Source: Symbiodinium natans
Lineage: Eukaryota > Sar > Dinophyceae > Suessiales > Symbiodiniaceae
Assembly: GCA_905221605.1 (NCBI GenBank)
Contig: CAJNDS010000605.1
Coordinates: 1-64,000, forward strand
Length of the DNA stretch: 64,000 nucleotides
Reading direction: 5' to 3'
Part shown: positions 29,775 to 40,800 of the stretch, piece after piece
Layout of the letters: each line of letters opens with the position of its first letter
How positions within the stretch are numbered: the stretch's first letter is position 1
Notes under the pieces: generated by a model
Told to the model about the DNA's origin: nothing
Seen by the model: the letters and a program-made list of their open reading frames with translations, nothing else
Databases searched by the model: none
Program-made: the position numbers and the translations under genes

Positions 29775-30283
29775 GTTTAGGGTTTAGAGTTTAGGGTTTT
29801 GGGTTTACGGTTTAGGGTTCCGGATGCCGAAAAGAGGAAGACCGGGCGCCAGAGCGGAGGTCCCAAGGGCTCCGAAACCTACACGCTCTCCTCAGCAGCC
29901 TATATGTCCTAAAACCCTTAAGGGATTAGGGCTTAGGTTTAGTATCCCACTCCGAAACCTGCATGTCCTTACCATGAATTAACTAAAAACCCTATAGCCC
30001 TGTTTCTCTGGACCTCTGAAAGCCCTTAAGATCAAATTGTAAAAAGCTCGAAACCCTCAACTCCAAGACCCGCACACCCCAATCCCTAAACCCTGGTTAG
30101 GTTTAAGGTTTAGGGTTTGAGGTTTGGGGTTTGGTTTTTAGAGTTTAGGGAAACCCCCAAGGCCGTGAAACCCCCCCAAGCCCGAAGACCCAAAAACTAG
30201 AGCCCTCGAAGTCCGAATGCCCCTCCAAAACCTGAAAGGCCCAACGAAACCGTCGGCCCTTAGCATCTAGAACCCTGAGCCCT

Positions 30284-30357
30284 AAACCCTAAACACTAAA
30301 CCCTAAACCCTAAACCCTGAACCCTGAACCCTAAACCCTAAACCCTAAACCCTAAAC
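30284..30357 (-). repeat. CCCTAAA array with CCCTGAA variants
   Basis: About ten units, ending at the left edge of the next exon island. Confidence 0.9.
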
Positions 30358-30386
30358 CGCAAGAAGCGCCTTTTTGCCTCTGCCAG

Positions 30387-30464
30387 GTCTTTGACTCCAC
30401 GGCATCTGTGGAGGCTGCGGAGAGGGGGAACCTGGGCCTCAAGACCCGAAGCCCAAACTGCGAG
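30387..30464 (+). CDS. Candidate exon (VFDSTASVEAAERGNLGLKT)
   Basis: The acceptor TTTTTGCCTCTGCCAG has a good pyrimidine tract. The frame is open for 26 codons into the G-rich repeats; the donor is not certain. Confidence 0.45.
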
Positions 30465-30880
30465 GGTTCAGGGGTTGGTTTAGGGCTTAGTGTTTTAGGT
30501 GTGGATTTTAGGGGTTGAGGTTTAAGAGGGTTGAGGGTTGAGGGCTTGCCGGGTCGATGGTTCAGGGGGTTGAGGGGATTATTGGGTTTAGGTGTGAGGG
30601 CTTTTGGGCCTGAGGGGGTTTAGGGGTTTACGGGTAAAGAGGCTCTGGCTTGGGGAGGTTGAAGGGCTTAGGGTTTAGGAGGGTTAGGAGGTTCAGGGGG
30701 TTTAGGCTTAAGGGACAGGTTCCCCACACGCCGCGGTCCAAAGCACGCGTCCGCCTCGGTCGCGGCCACTTGGACGCGAATCGTCTATCAAGGACACACA
30801 GATCTAAGGCCCTATACTAGGACCCAGACTGAAACCTTGGTTCTTTTTTTTTTGGGTTTAGGGTCCCTTAAAAGCCGCAT
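30465..30880. other. Degenerate G-strand heptamers, no gene
   Basis: GGTTTAGGG-like words and unique DNA alternate. No open island with splice sites was found. Confidence 0.5.
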
Positions 30881-31037
30881 TCAACCAAAAGGTAACTCTT
30901 TTTGGGGGTTTCGGTAAACCTTCAGCCACCCAGTGGTCTTCGTGTTGCCACTTCTTGCACATCGTCCGCGGCGTTCTTCGTCGGCAGGTTCGTCTTGTGG
31001 CACCCCGCCTATGCCCACAGCCACGTATATGCAATGT

Positions 31038-31152
31038 GTGTGTGTATGTATGTATGTATGTATGTATGTATGTATGTATGTATGTATGTATGTATGTATG
31101 TATGTATGTATGTATGTATGTATGTATGTATGTATGTAGATATGTAGATATG

Positions 31153-31184
<32 letters not shown>

Positions 31185-31187
31185 TTA
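31038..31187 (+). repeat. (TATG)n microsatellite followed by (TA)n
   Basis: About 100 bp of TATG units end in TAGATATG and then AT repeats. A short related run lies at 32,800-32,820. Confidence 0.95.
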
Positions 31188-31746
31188 TACATGTTGTTTG
31201 AGTATGTCTGCCAGCTCTGTAGGACCCAAGCTCTGAACCCTGAACCCTGTGAGCCCACGCCAGTCTTCCTACATAAACCCTATAACAGGCCCCATAAAAT
31301 CCGAAAAGCCTAGCCCCAAACACAGGTCTAAACCCTCTAGACCCTACGAACCCACTAAAGGCCCACACAAAAAGCCCCAAAGTCCAGAAGTTAAGCGGGT
31401 GCCGTGGAAGGTGACAACGGAGAAGTTCCAGTCGCAAGATTTCCCAGGACCGCCAAGGGCCTAGGGTGGGAGGGGCACTGAAGGGCTTTGCGCCACCCCC
31501 GAAACAGGGAGCCTTTCAGGGTTCAGGGCTTGGGTGTAGGGTTTAGGCCACAAAAACACCACTTTCAACTACGAAATGCCAAGTGCCAGTAGTACAGTAG
31601 TGGAGGGCTTCCGTGCTACACGCTAGCAGCCGACAAGTGTCAGCTTCGAGGTTTAATTGCAACACCCCTGAACCATTAAGCCCCCCAATCCCAAAACCCT
31701 AAGCTCCAATCCCTCAACCCTAAACCCTCTACCCTCCAAACCCTAG

Positions 31747-31820
31747 CGAATCTTGCCGCGCAAGGGGTCATTGAAGTCCGACGCCGCCACTACTTCGATG
31801 CGGTGGACTCAGAGCCATGA
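31747..31820 (+). CDS. Candidate terminal exon (NLAAQGVIEVRRRHYFDAVD)
   Basis: It begins after CCCTAG, is open for 23 codons and ends EP-TGA at 31,818-31,820. Confidence 0.4.
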
Positions 31821-32317
31821 CCACCTTGGCATTCGTGTTATGTAGGGCACTTGGGGTCTAAGGGTTTTGTGTTTGGGGGTTCAGGGCTTAGGGTTTAGGG
31901 TTTAGGTTTAGGGTCTAGGGTTTAGTTTTAGGAGAGGGCACCTAGATCGAACTCCCCCTACTAGCAAAAACAAGCAGGTTGATGCAATTAGATGCGCGAT
32001 CGCAGCTCAGGGCCAAAGGCCGCACCGGGGTTGAATGAATGCAGCTGTCTCAATGGGTAAACAACATGTCTCCACCTTAGGTACCCATTCTAGTCAAATA
32101 CTCGGCCACTATAAACTCCGCGATATTACTTCGAATCCGGCTTCACTGTTTCGCTGAGGCTGCTGAGTGCTACTAACATTTTTAGCCGAGGCCGTTGTGA
32201 ACCAAGAGGCAGGGCGATCGATCCTGTCTGTGCCTGAGCTGCCCTGTGCCATGGGACATAGTGTTGCAGTATCGCAACTATGGTCGGAGAATGTGCTTGC
32301 CTCAAGCTCAACACCAG

Positions 32318-32413
32318 GTCCTAAACCCTAAACCCTAAACTCTAAACCCTAAACCCTAAACCCTAAACTCTAAACCCTAAACCCTAAACCCTATAAACCC
32401 TAAGCCCTAAATC
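32318..32413 (-). repeat. CCCTAAA array with CTCTAAA variants
   Basis: About 13 units lie left of the exon at 32,451. Confidence 0.9.
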
Positions 32414-32450
32414 CTGGTCTTAGGGCCTCAGTGTATGCCTGAGGTCGCAG

Positions 32451-32617
32451 ATCGGTATCCCCGGCGAGCGGCCGTTTCAAACCTCGATGCTGCCGGCAGA
32501 CGACATGCCAGTCAGCTCAGGAATGCCAACAACGAAAGCCACAAACGCATCTGTTAACGTGGTTAGTTCCCAAAATTGGGGTACACCGTTTACACCCGAA
32601 AGAGAACGGGAACCCTA
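32451..32617 (+). CDS. Candidate exon (IGIPGERPFQTSMLPADDMP...)
   Basis: After GAGGTCGCAG the frame is open for more than 50 codons, to a stop formed by CCCTAA. The right boundary is uncertain. Confidence 0.4.
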
Positions 32618-33216
32618 AGCCCAAAATTTGAACCTTAAACCCTAAACCCCAAGCATAGATGGAGCCGCGGGTAGCTGAACAACTCAGTTGGGGTGGTTGC
32701 GTTGCTGTTATAGACCTTATCGTGAAGTTTCCAGATGTGGGACCTTGCTCTTTGCTACGTATATAGATATACACTCACACATAATAGGTTTATGAATGTC
32801 TGTATGTATGTATGTATGCATGCATATGCTCATACACACTTTCTATATACAGGTATGTGCATATACATATATATATACATACACATATATTCGTGGAACT
32901 TACCCGAAGCTTTAACCACACCAGCAAGGACCCTACAGCCCCAAACCATGAGCTTAAAACGCTCAAGCCGAAACCCTAGAACCCTGAAGCCCTTCAAGCT
33001 TTCAAACACCCTAGAAGGCTGAGAACAGGCCTAGAACCCTTAAACCCCCAAACCCTGCAAGCCCTGCTCTAAGCAAATCCTTGCAGCCTGGGGAAAAGGC
33101 AGAGCAGGGCACATAGTGGAACGTCAATGCTGCACCCTTATCATGGTTCTTATCATGTGTTGTTCATTGCTCTTTTATTTTCGATATCGTAGTTCTTAGT
33201 GGGGGACTATGACTTG

Positions 33217-33264
33217 AGATGTTCCCACTTATACGAAGGGCTGTTAGTATAAGGGCGAACATCC
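33217..33264. mobile_element. Short inverted-repeat element, family 2
   Basis: GATGTTCCCACTTATAC (33,218) and GTATAAGGGCGAACATC (33,247) are inverted with two mismatches. The core GGGCTGTTAGTATAAGGG recurs near 52,917. Confidence 0.55.
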
Positions 33265-33544
33265 CAATTTGTTATTACTATTCTGGGTAATTGCTGTGAG
33301 GGTCTGGGAGTCCAGTGGGCCTGGGAACTCCCTAAAGCCGTGTGAGCCGCTAGTGCAAGGGGGTTTAAGGTTGAGGGTTTATAGCCTTCAAAGGTTTTAT
33401 AGGGTTTATAGGGTTGAGGGTTGTTTTGGGTTTTTGGGTTTTTGGGTTTTAGGGATTCAGGGTTTCAGGGTTGCAGGGTTTACGGGTTAAGGGTTTAGGG
33501 TTTAAACCCCCGACCCCCAAATGCTCTCGCCATCTCCCGCCGAG

Positions 33545-33625
33545 TTTGTGGGTCTGGGCAGAGGAGGAGGACTGCGAGAAATTGGGGGTGGAGGCTCGCA
33601 TAAGTGCGGTTTTGAGGGAATGGGG
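33545..33625 (+). CDS. Candidate exon (LWVWAEEEDCEKLGVEARIS...)
   Basis: It follows CATCTCCCGCCGAG and is open for 27 codons to a G-run. The composition is acidic and protein-like. Confidence 0.4.
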
Positions 33626-34117
33626 GGGGTTCAGGGCTTCAGAAACCCCAAACCCCAAATTCAAAAACCTAAACCCCAAGCCCTAAACCCCAAACCCTGA
33701 GCAGGTGGTTCCAGAGTTCACAGCCATTTGTGGGAGGGGGGGAAACAAACCCTAAACCTGAAATAGGATATAGGGGCCTTAATGACTAGAATGGGGGTTT
33801 AGGGTTTAGGGCTAAGTCAGTGTCGCCAGAGCAGGAAGCTTCATCATGGGATTCTCCACGACTGCACTGCCTGAGAGCATCCCTAGTCAACCAGGAATCG
33901 CCATTGGGCCTTCTAATCCGCATAACCAACCCAATAAAGGGCAATTTTCAGAGGTTATTGGGCATACTAGCCCATCCTAGAAGCCTTAAAACCCTCAGCT
34001 CCGGAAGCAAGAAGAAGGAAAGGTGGGGTGCCAGTACTTCCAAGCTGTCCAGCGTGTGGCTTCCTCTAGCCCCACCACCCTAAAACCCTTAAACGCTATG
34101 TAGGCAGACTCCCCCCT

Positions 34118-34216
34118 AAGGGTCCATGTACTATATGTCCTGTATGCTTGGGCCCTACAGCTACTTTACAGGAACTCGATTCAGGCCCAAATGTATACCA
34201 AAGTACATGGACCCTT
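34118..34216. mobile_element. MITE-like element, family 3 (TCCATGTAC ends)
   Basis: Perfect 15-bp inverted ends AAGGGTCCATGTACT (34,118-34,132) and AGTACATGGACCCTT (34,202-34,216) delimit 99 bp. The TCCATGTAC core is shared with the element at 62,873. Confidence 0.6.
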
Positions 34217-34556
34217 TCGTTCCTTTTTTTGGGCCCGAAAGTCATCGGCGAACACTGCGCATGGCATGGAAGGCATGCCAGAGTGCCGGGAAAACCGAAA
34301 AACGCCGCTGATGAGTTCGTAGACCCCTATGTTCTAGGTAGGCTAAGGGGGACCCTTCAAAAGGCGACCCTTCTTAACCCTCTCCTGGCTCTCTTAAACA
34401 GGGGCCTTATTCAGAGGGTCTATATCCCCAAGGGTCCCCCTAATCCTATCCCCTACTATGTAAACTCTAAACGCCCAAATTTTATCCCTCAAACTTTAAC
34501 GCTAAACTCCCTAAACCCCAGACCCCGGACCCTATATAGGCCCTGTGACTTTGCAG

Positions 34557-34669
34557 CCAGGTTTGCGTCGAGCCCCTTCAGACAGATCCGATCCTGCGCA
34601 AGTTCCGGGCAATTCCGGCCTGGAGACCCGTGTGGGCTGCTTTTGCACAGCATGGCTCGACGCAAGCCA
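34557..34669 (+). CDS. Candidate exon (RFASSPFRQIRSCASSGQFR...)
   Basis: The acceptor is TGACTTTGCAG; 37 codons are open; the donor is AAGCCA|GTTAAG. Basic residues and Ser are frequent. Confidence 0.45.
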
Positions 34670-35019
34670 GTTAAGTGTTTAAGGGTCCAAGGGTTCAAGG
34701 GTTTAGGGGTTTAGGGTTTAGGGTTTAGGGTTTACGCAAGGGTCTAGGGGATTTAGGGTTTTAGGGTTTTAGGGGGTGAATTGCGGGTTCAGGGTTTTGG
34801 TTTTGTCAGGTTTTTGAGGGTTTCGAGATTCGGGCTTTTCCATGCTTATATTTGGAGCGGGCCCAATTTAGGGCTCAGGGTGTGAATCTCAGGCTCGTGC
34901 CGCTTTGACTGGCCTTCCTTGGAACCTTCCCTCGTCCACATTAGGCTACAATCTCAAAGTGCAGATGAGAGGATGCTTTGGTTAGCCACCCTAAGCTTTA
35001 AGCCCGAAACCCAAAACCC

Positions 35020-35103
35020 AAAACCCTAAACCCTAAACCCTAAACCCTAAACCCTAAACCCTAAACCCTAAACCCTAAACCCTAAACCCTAAACCCTAAA
35101 CCG
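35020..35103 (-). repeat. Perfect CCCTAAA array
   Basis: About eleven units end directly in the acceptor CCGCAG of the next exon. Confidence 0.95.
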
Positions 35104-35106
35104 CAG

Positions 35107-35209
35107 AAGCCGAGCTGCTCGAGATCAGAGCAACCCATCTTCAAATTCGTTTTGAGACAGTCGGCCGATGGACCTGGATGGCCTGCTGTCCGCGAAACTC
35201 CGTCCGAAT
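35107..35209 (+). CDS. Candidate exon (AELLEIRATHLQIRFETVGR...)
   Basis: The acceptor is AAACCGCAG, 103 nt are open in one frame, and the donor is GAAT|GTAGGGTTTAGGG. This is one of the clearest exon islands: a perfect C-strand array touches one side and a perfect G-strand array the other. Confidence 0.55.
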
Positions 35210-35210
35210 G

Positions 35211-35291
35211 TAGGGTTTAGGGTTTAGGGTTTAGGGTTTAGGGTTTAGGGTTTAGGGTTTAGGGTTTAGGGTTTAGGGTTTAGGGTTTAGT
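35211..35291 (+). repeat. Perfect TTTAGGG array at an intron start
   Basis: Eleven units begin one base into the intron. Confidence 0.95.
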
Positions 35292-35395
35292 CCTGCTTTT
35301 GAGTATTCTTAAGCTCTTGAACTCTAGACCCTAAACCCTGGACCCTAAACCCTAGCCCTAAACCGAAAACCCCAAACCCTAAGCCCTCAAGGAAG

Positions 35396-35494
35396 CCCGT
35401 GGCAGACCTGGACCCGGCGGTTCGCTCCTTCCTGGCCCAATCGTTAGCCGAGGCCGAGGCTGCTGATGTGCCGGAAGTGTTCCTTGCGAATTGA
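35396..35494 (+). CDS. Candidate terminal exon (PVADLDPAVRSFLAQSLAEA...)
   Basis: After CAAGGAAG the frame is open for 32 codons and ends EVFLAN-TGA at 35,492-35,494. It is Ala- and Glu-rich. Another G-strand array (35,534-35,636) follows, so it may close a short gene that includes the exon at 35,107. Confidence 0.45.
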   Translation, partial: PVADLDPAVRSFLAQSLAEAEAADVPEVFLAN

Positions 35495-35533
35495 ATGATC
35501 GGCTTTTGTGTGTGTTTGTTGTTTTTTTGGGGT

Positions 35534-35636
35534 AGGGTTTAGGGTTTAGGGTTTAGGGTTTAGGGTTTAGGGTTTAGGGTTTAGGGTTTAGGGTTTAGGG
35601 TTTAGGGTTAGGGTTAGAGGTTTAGGGTTTAGGGCT
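35534..35636 (+). repeat. TTTAGGG array
   Basis: About 14 units with two GGGTTAGGG variants near the right end. Confidence 0.95.
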
Positions 35637-35740
35637 TAGGAAGCTGGAGAGAGATGCGGACACACTCTTGCCTTTTCATGGCCCGCAAGTAGGGATATTA
35701 GGGCACACCCCTGTAAACCCGAAGCGCAAAACCCCCCAAG

Positions 35741-36389
35741 GTTGGCTCCCTTCCTGTCCGACGCCGGGCTGGGTGGCGAGGAGGAGGCGAAGGCCCTCTG
35801 CGAGCGCTTTGCGCTCGCCTCTAAGGATTCGGCGCCCGCTGCCGCGCCCTCCGGCGGGTACTTGCCAGCACAGGCGCTTGGGTCGCTGTGCCCAAAACCT
35901 GTGGCGTCTATGGATGTCCAGGAGGAGAAGCCGGCTCTGCAGCCTCTTGGAGAAGCGCACGTGCCCGCCGAGAAGCCGGGCGCCGGCGCAGGCCGGAGAG
36001 GGGGTGGTGCTGCCGCGCGGCGTGCCGCCCAGGCTGCGGCGGAGGCTGCCTTGGCCCCAGGTGCAGTGCTCGAGTTCGTCTCTGAGGCGGCTGCTGATGG
36101 TGCGGAAGTGGCCAAGGCCTTCAAGAGCTGCGTGGAGCTCCGCGCCTGGATGCAAGAGGCATCTGAGCATGCTGCCGTGCTGGCTGCTTCCTTCCAGGCC
36201 TACGCAGAGGACCAGCAACCCGATGCCCTGGAGGCCTGGTCCGCCCTCCTCTTGAACTGCATGGAGGAAGCTGGCGTGGCCGCCTGCCTTGCTGAAGACG
36301 AGAGCTTATCCGCAGTCGCGCAGAAGGCCAGTGTCCAGCTTGTGAAGCATGGGCTCCTGCGAGTCAGGCGGAAGATCTCCGAACCTTGA
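35741..36389 (+). CDS. Large alanine-rich exon, C-terminal, helical
   Basis: This is the longest exon of the repeat region apart from the membrane-protein gene: about 215 codons ending RRKISEP-TGA. I place the left boundary after AACCCCCCAAG; no in-frame ATG supports an initiation there, so it is probably an internal-to-terminal exon. The first 60 residues (FLSDAGLGGEEEAKALCERF) and the last 110 (EFVSEAAADGAEVAKAFKSC, LLLNCMEEAGVAACLAEDES) look like helical bundles separated by an Ala/Gly/Arg-rich linker. No catalytic motif is seen. The other reading frames are also long because of high GC, but only this one gives a balanced protein with a stop in context. Confidence 0.6.
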
Positions 36390-36489
36390 GGGCTAAATGA
36401 GGCTAAACGAACCCTAAAAAGTGTTTGTGGCCCCCAAGAACCTCACCCTCACAGGGTAAGTTATCTCAATTTCAAGTTATCCCAGTTTC

Positions 36490-36657
36490 ATGTTGCACTT
36501 GGTCGCAAAGGAAGTGGGCGATCCCGTGTGGGCCTTCTTGCCCGAGGACCAGGAGTGGCATCCTGCCGTGGTGGATGCGATTCTGCCCAGTGGGCGATTG
36601 AAGCTGATCTTCATCGAGTACGGCAAGCCACAGGAGGCCGAGGAAGAGGAGCCTTAG
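36490..36657 (+). CDS. Tudor-like domain exon
   Basis: The 55 codons from ATG to TAG contain VGDPVWAFLPEDQEWHPAVV followed by DAILPSGRLKLIFIEYGKPQE. The pattern G-x-P/C-x-A, W-Y/H-x-A-x-V, then F-x-x-Y-G-x-x-E is that of Tudor domains, five-stranded barrels that bind methylated Arg or Lys in splicing and chromatin factors. Three aromatic positions (W13, W21 and the F/Y of IFIEYG) could form the binding cage. The acidic end EEAEEEEP may continue by splicing into the HNH-like exon 120 bp downstream rather than stop at TAG. Confidence 0.55.
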   Translation: MLHLVAKEVGDPVWAFLPEDQEWHPAVVDAILPSGRLKLIFIEYGKPQEAEEEEP

Positions 36658-36773
36658 TGGAGACTTCCATTACCTCTGACATGGCCCCTGTACCTTAGAC
36701 CGCAAAACCCTGTAGGATTACGGCGGTGTGCGGTAAATGATCACAATTTTCGGGTCTGTTTGGTCCCTAAAAG

Positions 36774-37130
36774 GAGGTGCGAGCCTTGGCGGAAGTGGCG
36801 GACGAGGGCGACGCCGGCGAGGGTGAGTGCCAGATGTGCGAGCGGGATCTGAAGCTGACGTTCCACCACTTGATTCCTAAAGACAAGCACCCGACTTACC
36901 TTGGCAAGCGCTTGCCAAACGGCATAGAGGGTGAACCAACCCGATCCTTCTTGAACACCTATGGCTTGATGATCTGCCGCCAGTGCCACAACACGGTGCA
37001 CAGCATTGCAAGCAATGAAGTCCTGGCTCTCGAGTACAACACCCTCGCAAAGTTGATGGTGCATCCTGTCATCCAACGCTGGGTTGACTTTGCGAAGAAC
37101 CGAAAGGCGAGCAGCGGAAAGTCACGCTGA
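36774..37130 (+). CDS. HNH-nuclease-like zinc domain exon
   Basis: Starting after GGTCCCTAAAAG, about 118 codons end at TGA. From the GTG at 36,777 as codon 1, CQMC (18-21), FHHLIPKDKH (29-38) and CRQCHNTVH (67-75) form the layout of HNH/treble-clef nucleases: two CxxC zinc pairs, the HH catalytic pair and a late His. The asparagine between (N60 or N72) is in the expected region. Such domains cut DNA or RNA, or act only as zinc folds. Downstream (SNEVLALEYNTLAKLMVHPV) is helical. The Tudor-like exon just upstream suggests one gene, but the junction is not proven. Confidence 0.6.
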   Translation, partial: EVRALAEVADEGDAGEGECQMCERDLKLTFHHLIPKDKHPTYLGKRLPNGIEGEPTRSFLNTYGLMICRQCHNTVHSIASNEVLALEYNTLAKLMVHPVIQRWVDFAKNRKASSGKSR

Positions 37131-37598
37131 GAAAACAGGGGCGCATCGGGCACGCTTGGGAGCGTGTGTTTCAGTGCTGATAGCCGTAGGAAGACCCAAT
37201 GGGCATTCTAGACTACACCTCGGCCTCTAAACTAAACCCTACAACCACAAGCCCTACACAACAAAAGCCCAAGCGCCCAGACCATTAGAACCCAACGCCC
37301 CCGCAAGGATGAGACGCATAATCCCTTTACAGCAAATTCCTCTGTGAGGTGCTGGGATAGCCCATGCTGGTCACCTTCAAAGCCCCTAAACACTCTGAAC
37401 CCACTAATTAAACCCTCTAACATCTCTAAACCTAAACCCTAAACCCTAAAATGTAGCCCCTAAACCCGAAAACCTAAACCCTTACCCCGAAACCCTTAAC
37501 CCTGAGCCCTAAACCCTAAACCCTTGCCCCAAAATCCCAAACCCTGAACCCTACCCCCTTCCCCAAAGTCCGGAAACCCCTAAGGCTTGCACTCTGAG

Positions 37599-37673
37599 GC
37601 AAATCAGCTACGCGGAGCGCCTCTGGAGGAGCTCCTGAGGAAATACGGCCGGCACCTTTGGAGGGTTTTCCAG
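37599..37673 (+). CDS. Candidate exon (ANQLRGAPLEELLRKYGRHL)
   Basis: It starts after CTCTGAG and is open into ATTTAGGG repeats; an internal GAG|GTTTTC could be the donor. Confidence 0.45.
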
Positions 37674-37758
37674 ATTTAGGGTTTAGGGTTTAGGGTTTAG
37701 GGTTTGGGGTTTAGGGTTTAGGGTTTAGGGTTTAGGGTTTAGGGTTTAGGGTTTAGGG
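37674..37758 (+). repeat. TTTAGGG array at an intron start
   Basis: Twelve units, one of them TTTGGGG. Confidence 0.95.
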
Positions 37759-37759
37759 T

Positions 37760-39000
37760 GAGACATGCTAGGGCTTCGGTGGTGTAGAGTTAGAGGGTTT
37801 TGCAGGGCTTCTGGGGTTTTATGGTAGGTCCGACTGGAGCTTAACCAGGTGTAGGCCTAAGGTTAGTTTTATGGATGCGGAAGTTTCCTCCAATAATTTC
37901 CATGGCAAAGGCTCACCCATAGTCTGCGAAGTCCTGTGAAGACTTAGCTGCACGCAAGTGCATGCATGAAGGGATAACTCAAGAGGAGACGTGTGCAGTT
38001 TATCTAGCAGTTGTCTGTATTTCCAACGCGTCGTTATGTTGAACAAATGCCCTCCCCCGCGCTCTCTCTCTCTCTCTTTCTTATTGTGGTCTTTCTCTTT
38101 TGGTTTGTCAGACTATCAACGCTACAAGCTGTAGAACCCTGAGCCCTCAGCCCTAAAACCTAAAACCTAAACCCTAAACCCTAAGCCCTACACCCTAAGC
38201 CCTAAACCCTAAACCTTTACAAGCTCTAAGACTGCCAGCCGAAGCCCTTCTCGCCCCTAAGCCTAAGGTCCAGACCCTAAACCCTAGACCCTGCATTGAA
38301 AGCGCTGAACCCTCAACCCCAAGACCCCAAACCTTAAACCCTATAAACCCCAGAAACCCTAGAAACCCTATAAACCCTAAAAACCCCCAAAAGCCCTAAG
38401 CCCCGAGGCCCCCAACCCTAAACCCCCAAGGCCTGCCACATCCCAAGGCTACTCGCGCCCATCAACCCTATAAACTCTACAAACCCTGTCAACCCTATAA
38501 ACCCTAATCACCCTATCAAGCCCTATAAAGCCCTAAAAACCCCAAAACACCCAAGGCTACTCACGCCCATCGGCTCGCGTCTCGGAACGTCCCCCACGCA
38601 CCGTCGCACGCTTCGCACGGAAGCCTGGAATCGGCAGTTGACGGGCTTGGTTTGGGGTTTGGGGGTTTCGGGGTTTAGGAAGGGTCTGAGGGTTTAGTGG
38701 GAGGGAAGGGTTTAGGGGTTTGAGGGGTTTCAGGGCTTGAGGGTTTAGGAGTCTCAGGGTTTGAGGGTTTGAAGGTTTGAGGGTCTGGAGGTTTGGGGTT
38801 TGGGGGTTTGAGGGTTTGAGGGTTTGACGGTTTGACGGTTTGAGGGTTTGAGAGTTAGGGATTGTGGGCTTGAGGGTTTGACGGTTTGACGGTTTGGTTT
38901 AGGGAATGGCTCTGCAAATACACTTGCCAAGCATGTAAGGAGCTTGGCACGCATGCCGCTATCTGAGGTTTAGGGCCCCGAGCCACAAAACCCTAAACCC
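37760..39000. other. Degenerate heptamers, CT-rich tract, no gene
   Basis: A CTCTCTCTCT tract lies at 38,060-38,080. TTTGAGGG and TTTGACGG variants dominate 38,755-38,900. The 22-mer starting CCCAAGGCTACTC occurs twice, at about 38,445 and 38,552. No convincing open island was found. Confidence 0.4.
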
Positions 39001-39037
39001 CAAACCCCAAGCCCCAAAATCCCACCAGTTTTCGCAG

Positions 39038-39158
39038 CAGGGCTTGTAAAAGTGCGCATGAAGCCAACCGGCGACAGCAACCACCCAACCACAAGCCCCT
39101 CGCCGTGTCTAGGCGGGCGAAGTGGCGCGGGGTCAGCGTGCAGCTTACAGAGCTCAGG
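39038..39158 (+). CDS. Candidate exon (RACKSAHEANRRQQPPNHKP...)
   Basis: The acceptor is CCAGTTTTCGCAG; 40 codons are open; the donor side is GCTCAGG|GTTTTAGGG. The protein is strongly basic. Confidence 0.4.
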
Positions 39159-39536
39159 GTTTTAGGGTTTAGGGTGTGGGGTTTAGGGTTTGGGGTGTAG
39201 GGTTTAGGGTTTAGGGTTTAGGGTTTAGGGTTTAGAGGAGCTTGGCATCAGGACCCTACCTGTGACTGTAGCCTTATCAGCCCTACACCTTAGCTTAGCC
39301 TGGCACAGATCCCGCAACAACTGGGGAGAGGAGTGTGGTCATTGGAGGACCGCACCCTACACCCATGGCCCCTAAGCCTTACAAACCCTAAACCCATGGC
39401 GGCTTCCGGAATGCAGGCATAGCACCCAACACCTCGCGGGTTTCGTGTTTGGGGTTAGCACAGTGTTTCCGAGATTTCGGGTGCTTGTTGGCCTGAACCT
39501 GCACCCTGTTTTGTATGTCCTCCTCCCTCTCAACAG

Positions 39537-39610
39537 CCGAAGCCGATTTGGAACCTCATTTTTCTGAACTCCACCGGGAGCCTCCCGAAAAAGAGAGGCC
39601 CGGCAGTTGA
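39537..39610 (+). CDS. Candidate exon (EADLEPHFSELHREPPEKER)
   Basis: The acceptor TGTCCTCCTCCCTCTCAACAG is the most canonical pyrimidine tract seen in this window. The frame is open for 24 codons to TGA at 39,608-39,610. Confidence 0.45.
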
Positions 39611-40004
39611 TTTAAAGCCGGGCAAACTTGCCTTATCGAGGGGGGCCCAAGACTCAAGCGTATGCAACTTTATGCAACAGCAAGACCTAAACCCTCACCC
39701 TAACGCCTAAGCCCCAAGCCGCAAATCTTATGGATCCCAAAGCCCAGTGTGGCGTTCCGGGGTTGAAGGGGTGCCGGCATCAGCCCTTGCCCTGTCGAAG
39801 CCATATAGGCCCAACTGGTTCGAGCTTGTTTCGGATCGAAGGCTTCAGGTTTCGATGTTTATTGTGTAGCGTTTAAGGCTTAGAGTTTAGGGTTTTAAAT
39901 GCTTCTGGTTTAGGGTTTAGGGAACCCTGACCCTAACCCGAGACCCTAAACCCTAAACCCTAAACCCTAAGCCCAAAGCCCTAAGCCCTAAGCCTTAAAC
40001 CGAG

Positions 40005-40074
40005 CCCTTCCGGAGGCTGCGCCTCTGGGAGAGGCAAGCGGGCACCGGAAGGAGGCCTCGGCCAGCCACGGAAG
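40005..40074 (+). CDS. Candidate exon (PFRRLRLWERQAGTGRRPRP)
   Basis: It follows TTAAACCGAG and runs open to GGAAG|ATTTGGG. It is flanked by C-strand units on the left and G-strand units on the right; the donor is not GT. Confidence 0.35.
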
Positions 40075-40554
40075 ATTTGGGTTTTAAGATTTAGGGTTTA
40101 GGGTTTAGGGTTTAGGGAAACCCCTGGTGGACCTGGTTTTAGGGTTTAGGGTGTAGTGTTTGAGGTTTCGGGTTTGGAATTTAGGGTTTGGGGTTTGGGG
40201 GGTCGACGGGGCATTGGGGAGTCAATCCATTCCATATACGTGAAACGACTGATGTTTTTCATAAGCACATGTGGTTTATCTCTTAAGTATGGTGACGACG
40301 CCAGGAGGCAGGGCACAAGTGACTTATCTGACAGTCTCCAATTTAGAGATAGCGTCTGGGAGACAGCGCCAGGGATTGTGGCATCTTCGAGGCACTAGTC
40401 AGATTTACGAGAGTTGAACCGATCATGGCAAAGACGGCACTTGACATCTTGGTGTTTCTACGCGGGAGACGCGACATGAGGAACTTTGGTGACATCAAGA
40501 TCAAAGGCTTAGCGGGCTCAGAAGGCATACTTGGAGAGTTTAGAGGGCTTCGAA

Positions 40555-40756
40555 ACCCCAAACCCCAAACCCCAAACCCCAAGCCCAAAACCCAAAACCC
40601 CAAACCCCAAACCCTAAACCCTAAACCCCAAACCCCAAACCCCAAACCCTAAACCCCAAAGCCCAAAACCCCAGACCCCAAACCCCAAACCCCAAACCCT
40701 AAACCCTAAACCCTAAACCCTAAACCCTAAACCCCAAACCCTAAACCCTAAACCTA
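40555..40756 (-). repeat. Mixed CCCCAAA/CCCTAAA array
   Basis: About 28 units: CCCCAAA-rich to 40,695, then CCCTAAA. The right end leads into the acceptor at 40,800. Confidence 0.9.
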
Positions 40757-40800
40757 GCTTGAGCCCAAGAGCCTCCTCTTCGCATCCCTCTGACCTGCAG

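Noticed and set aside
30881-31258. Frames encoding MYVC or YIHT repeats
   Set aside because: They are translations of the TATG microsatellite.
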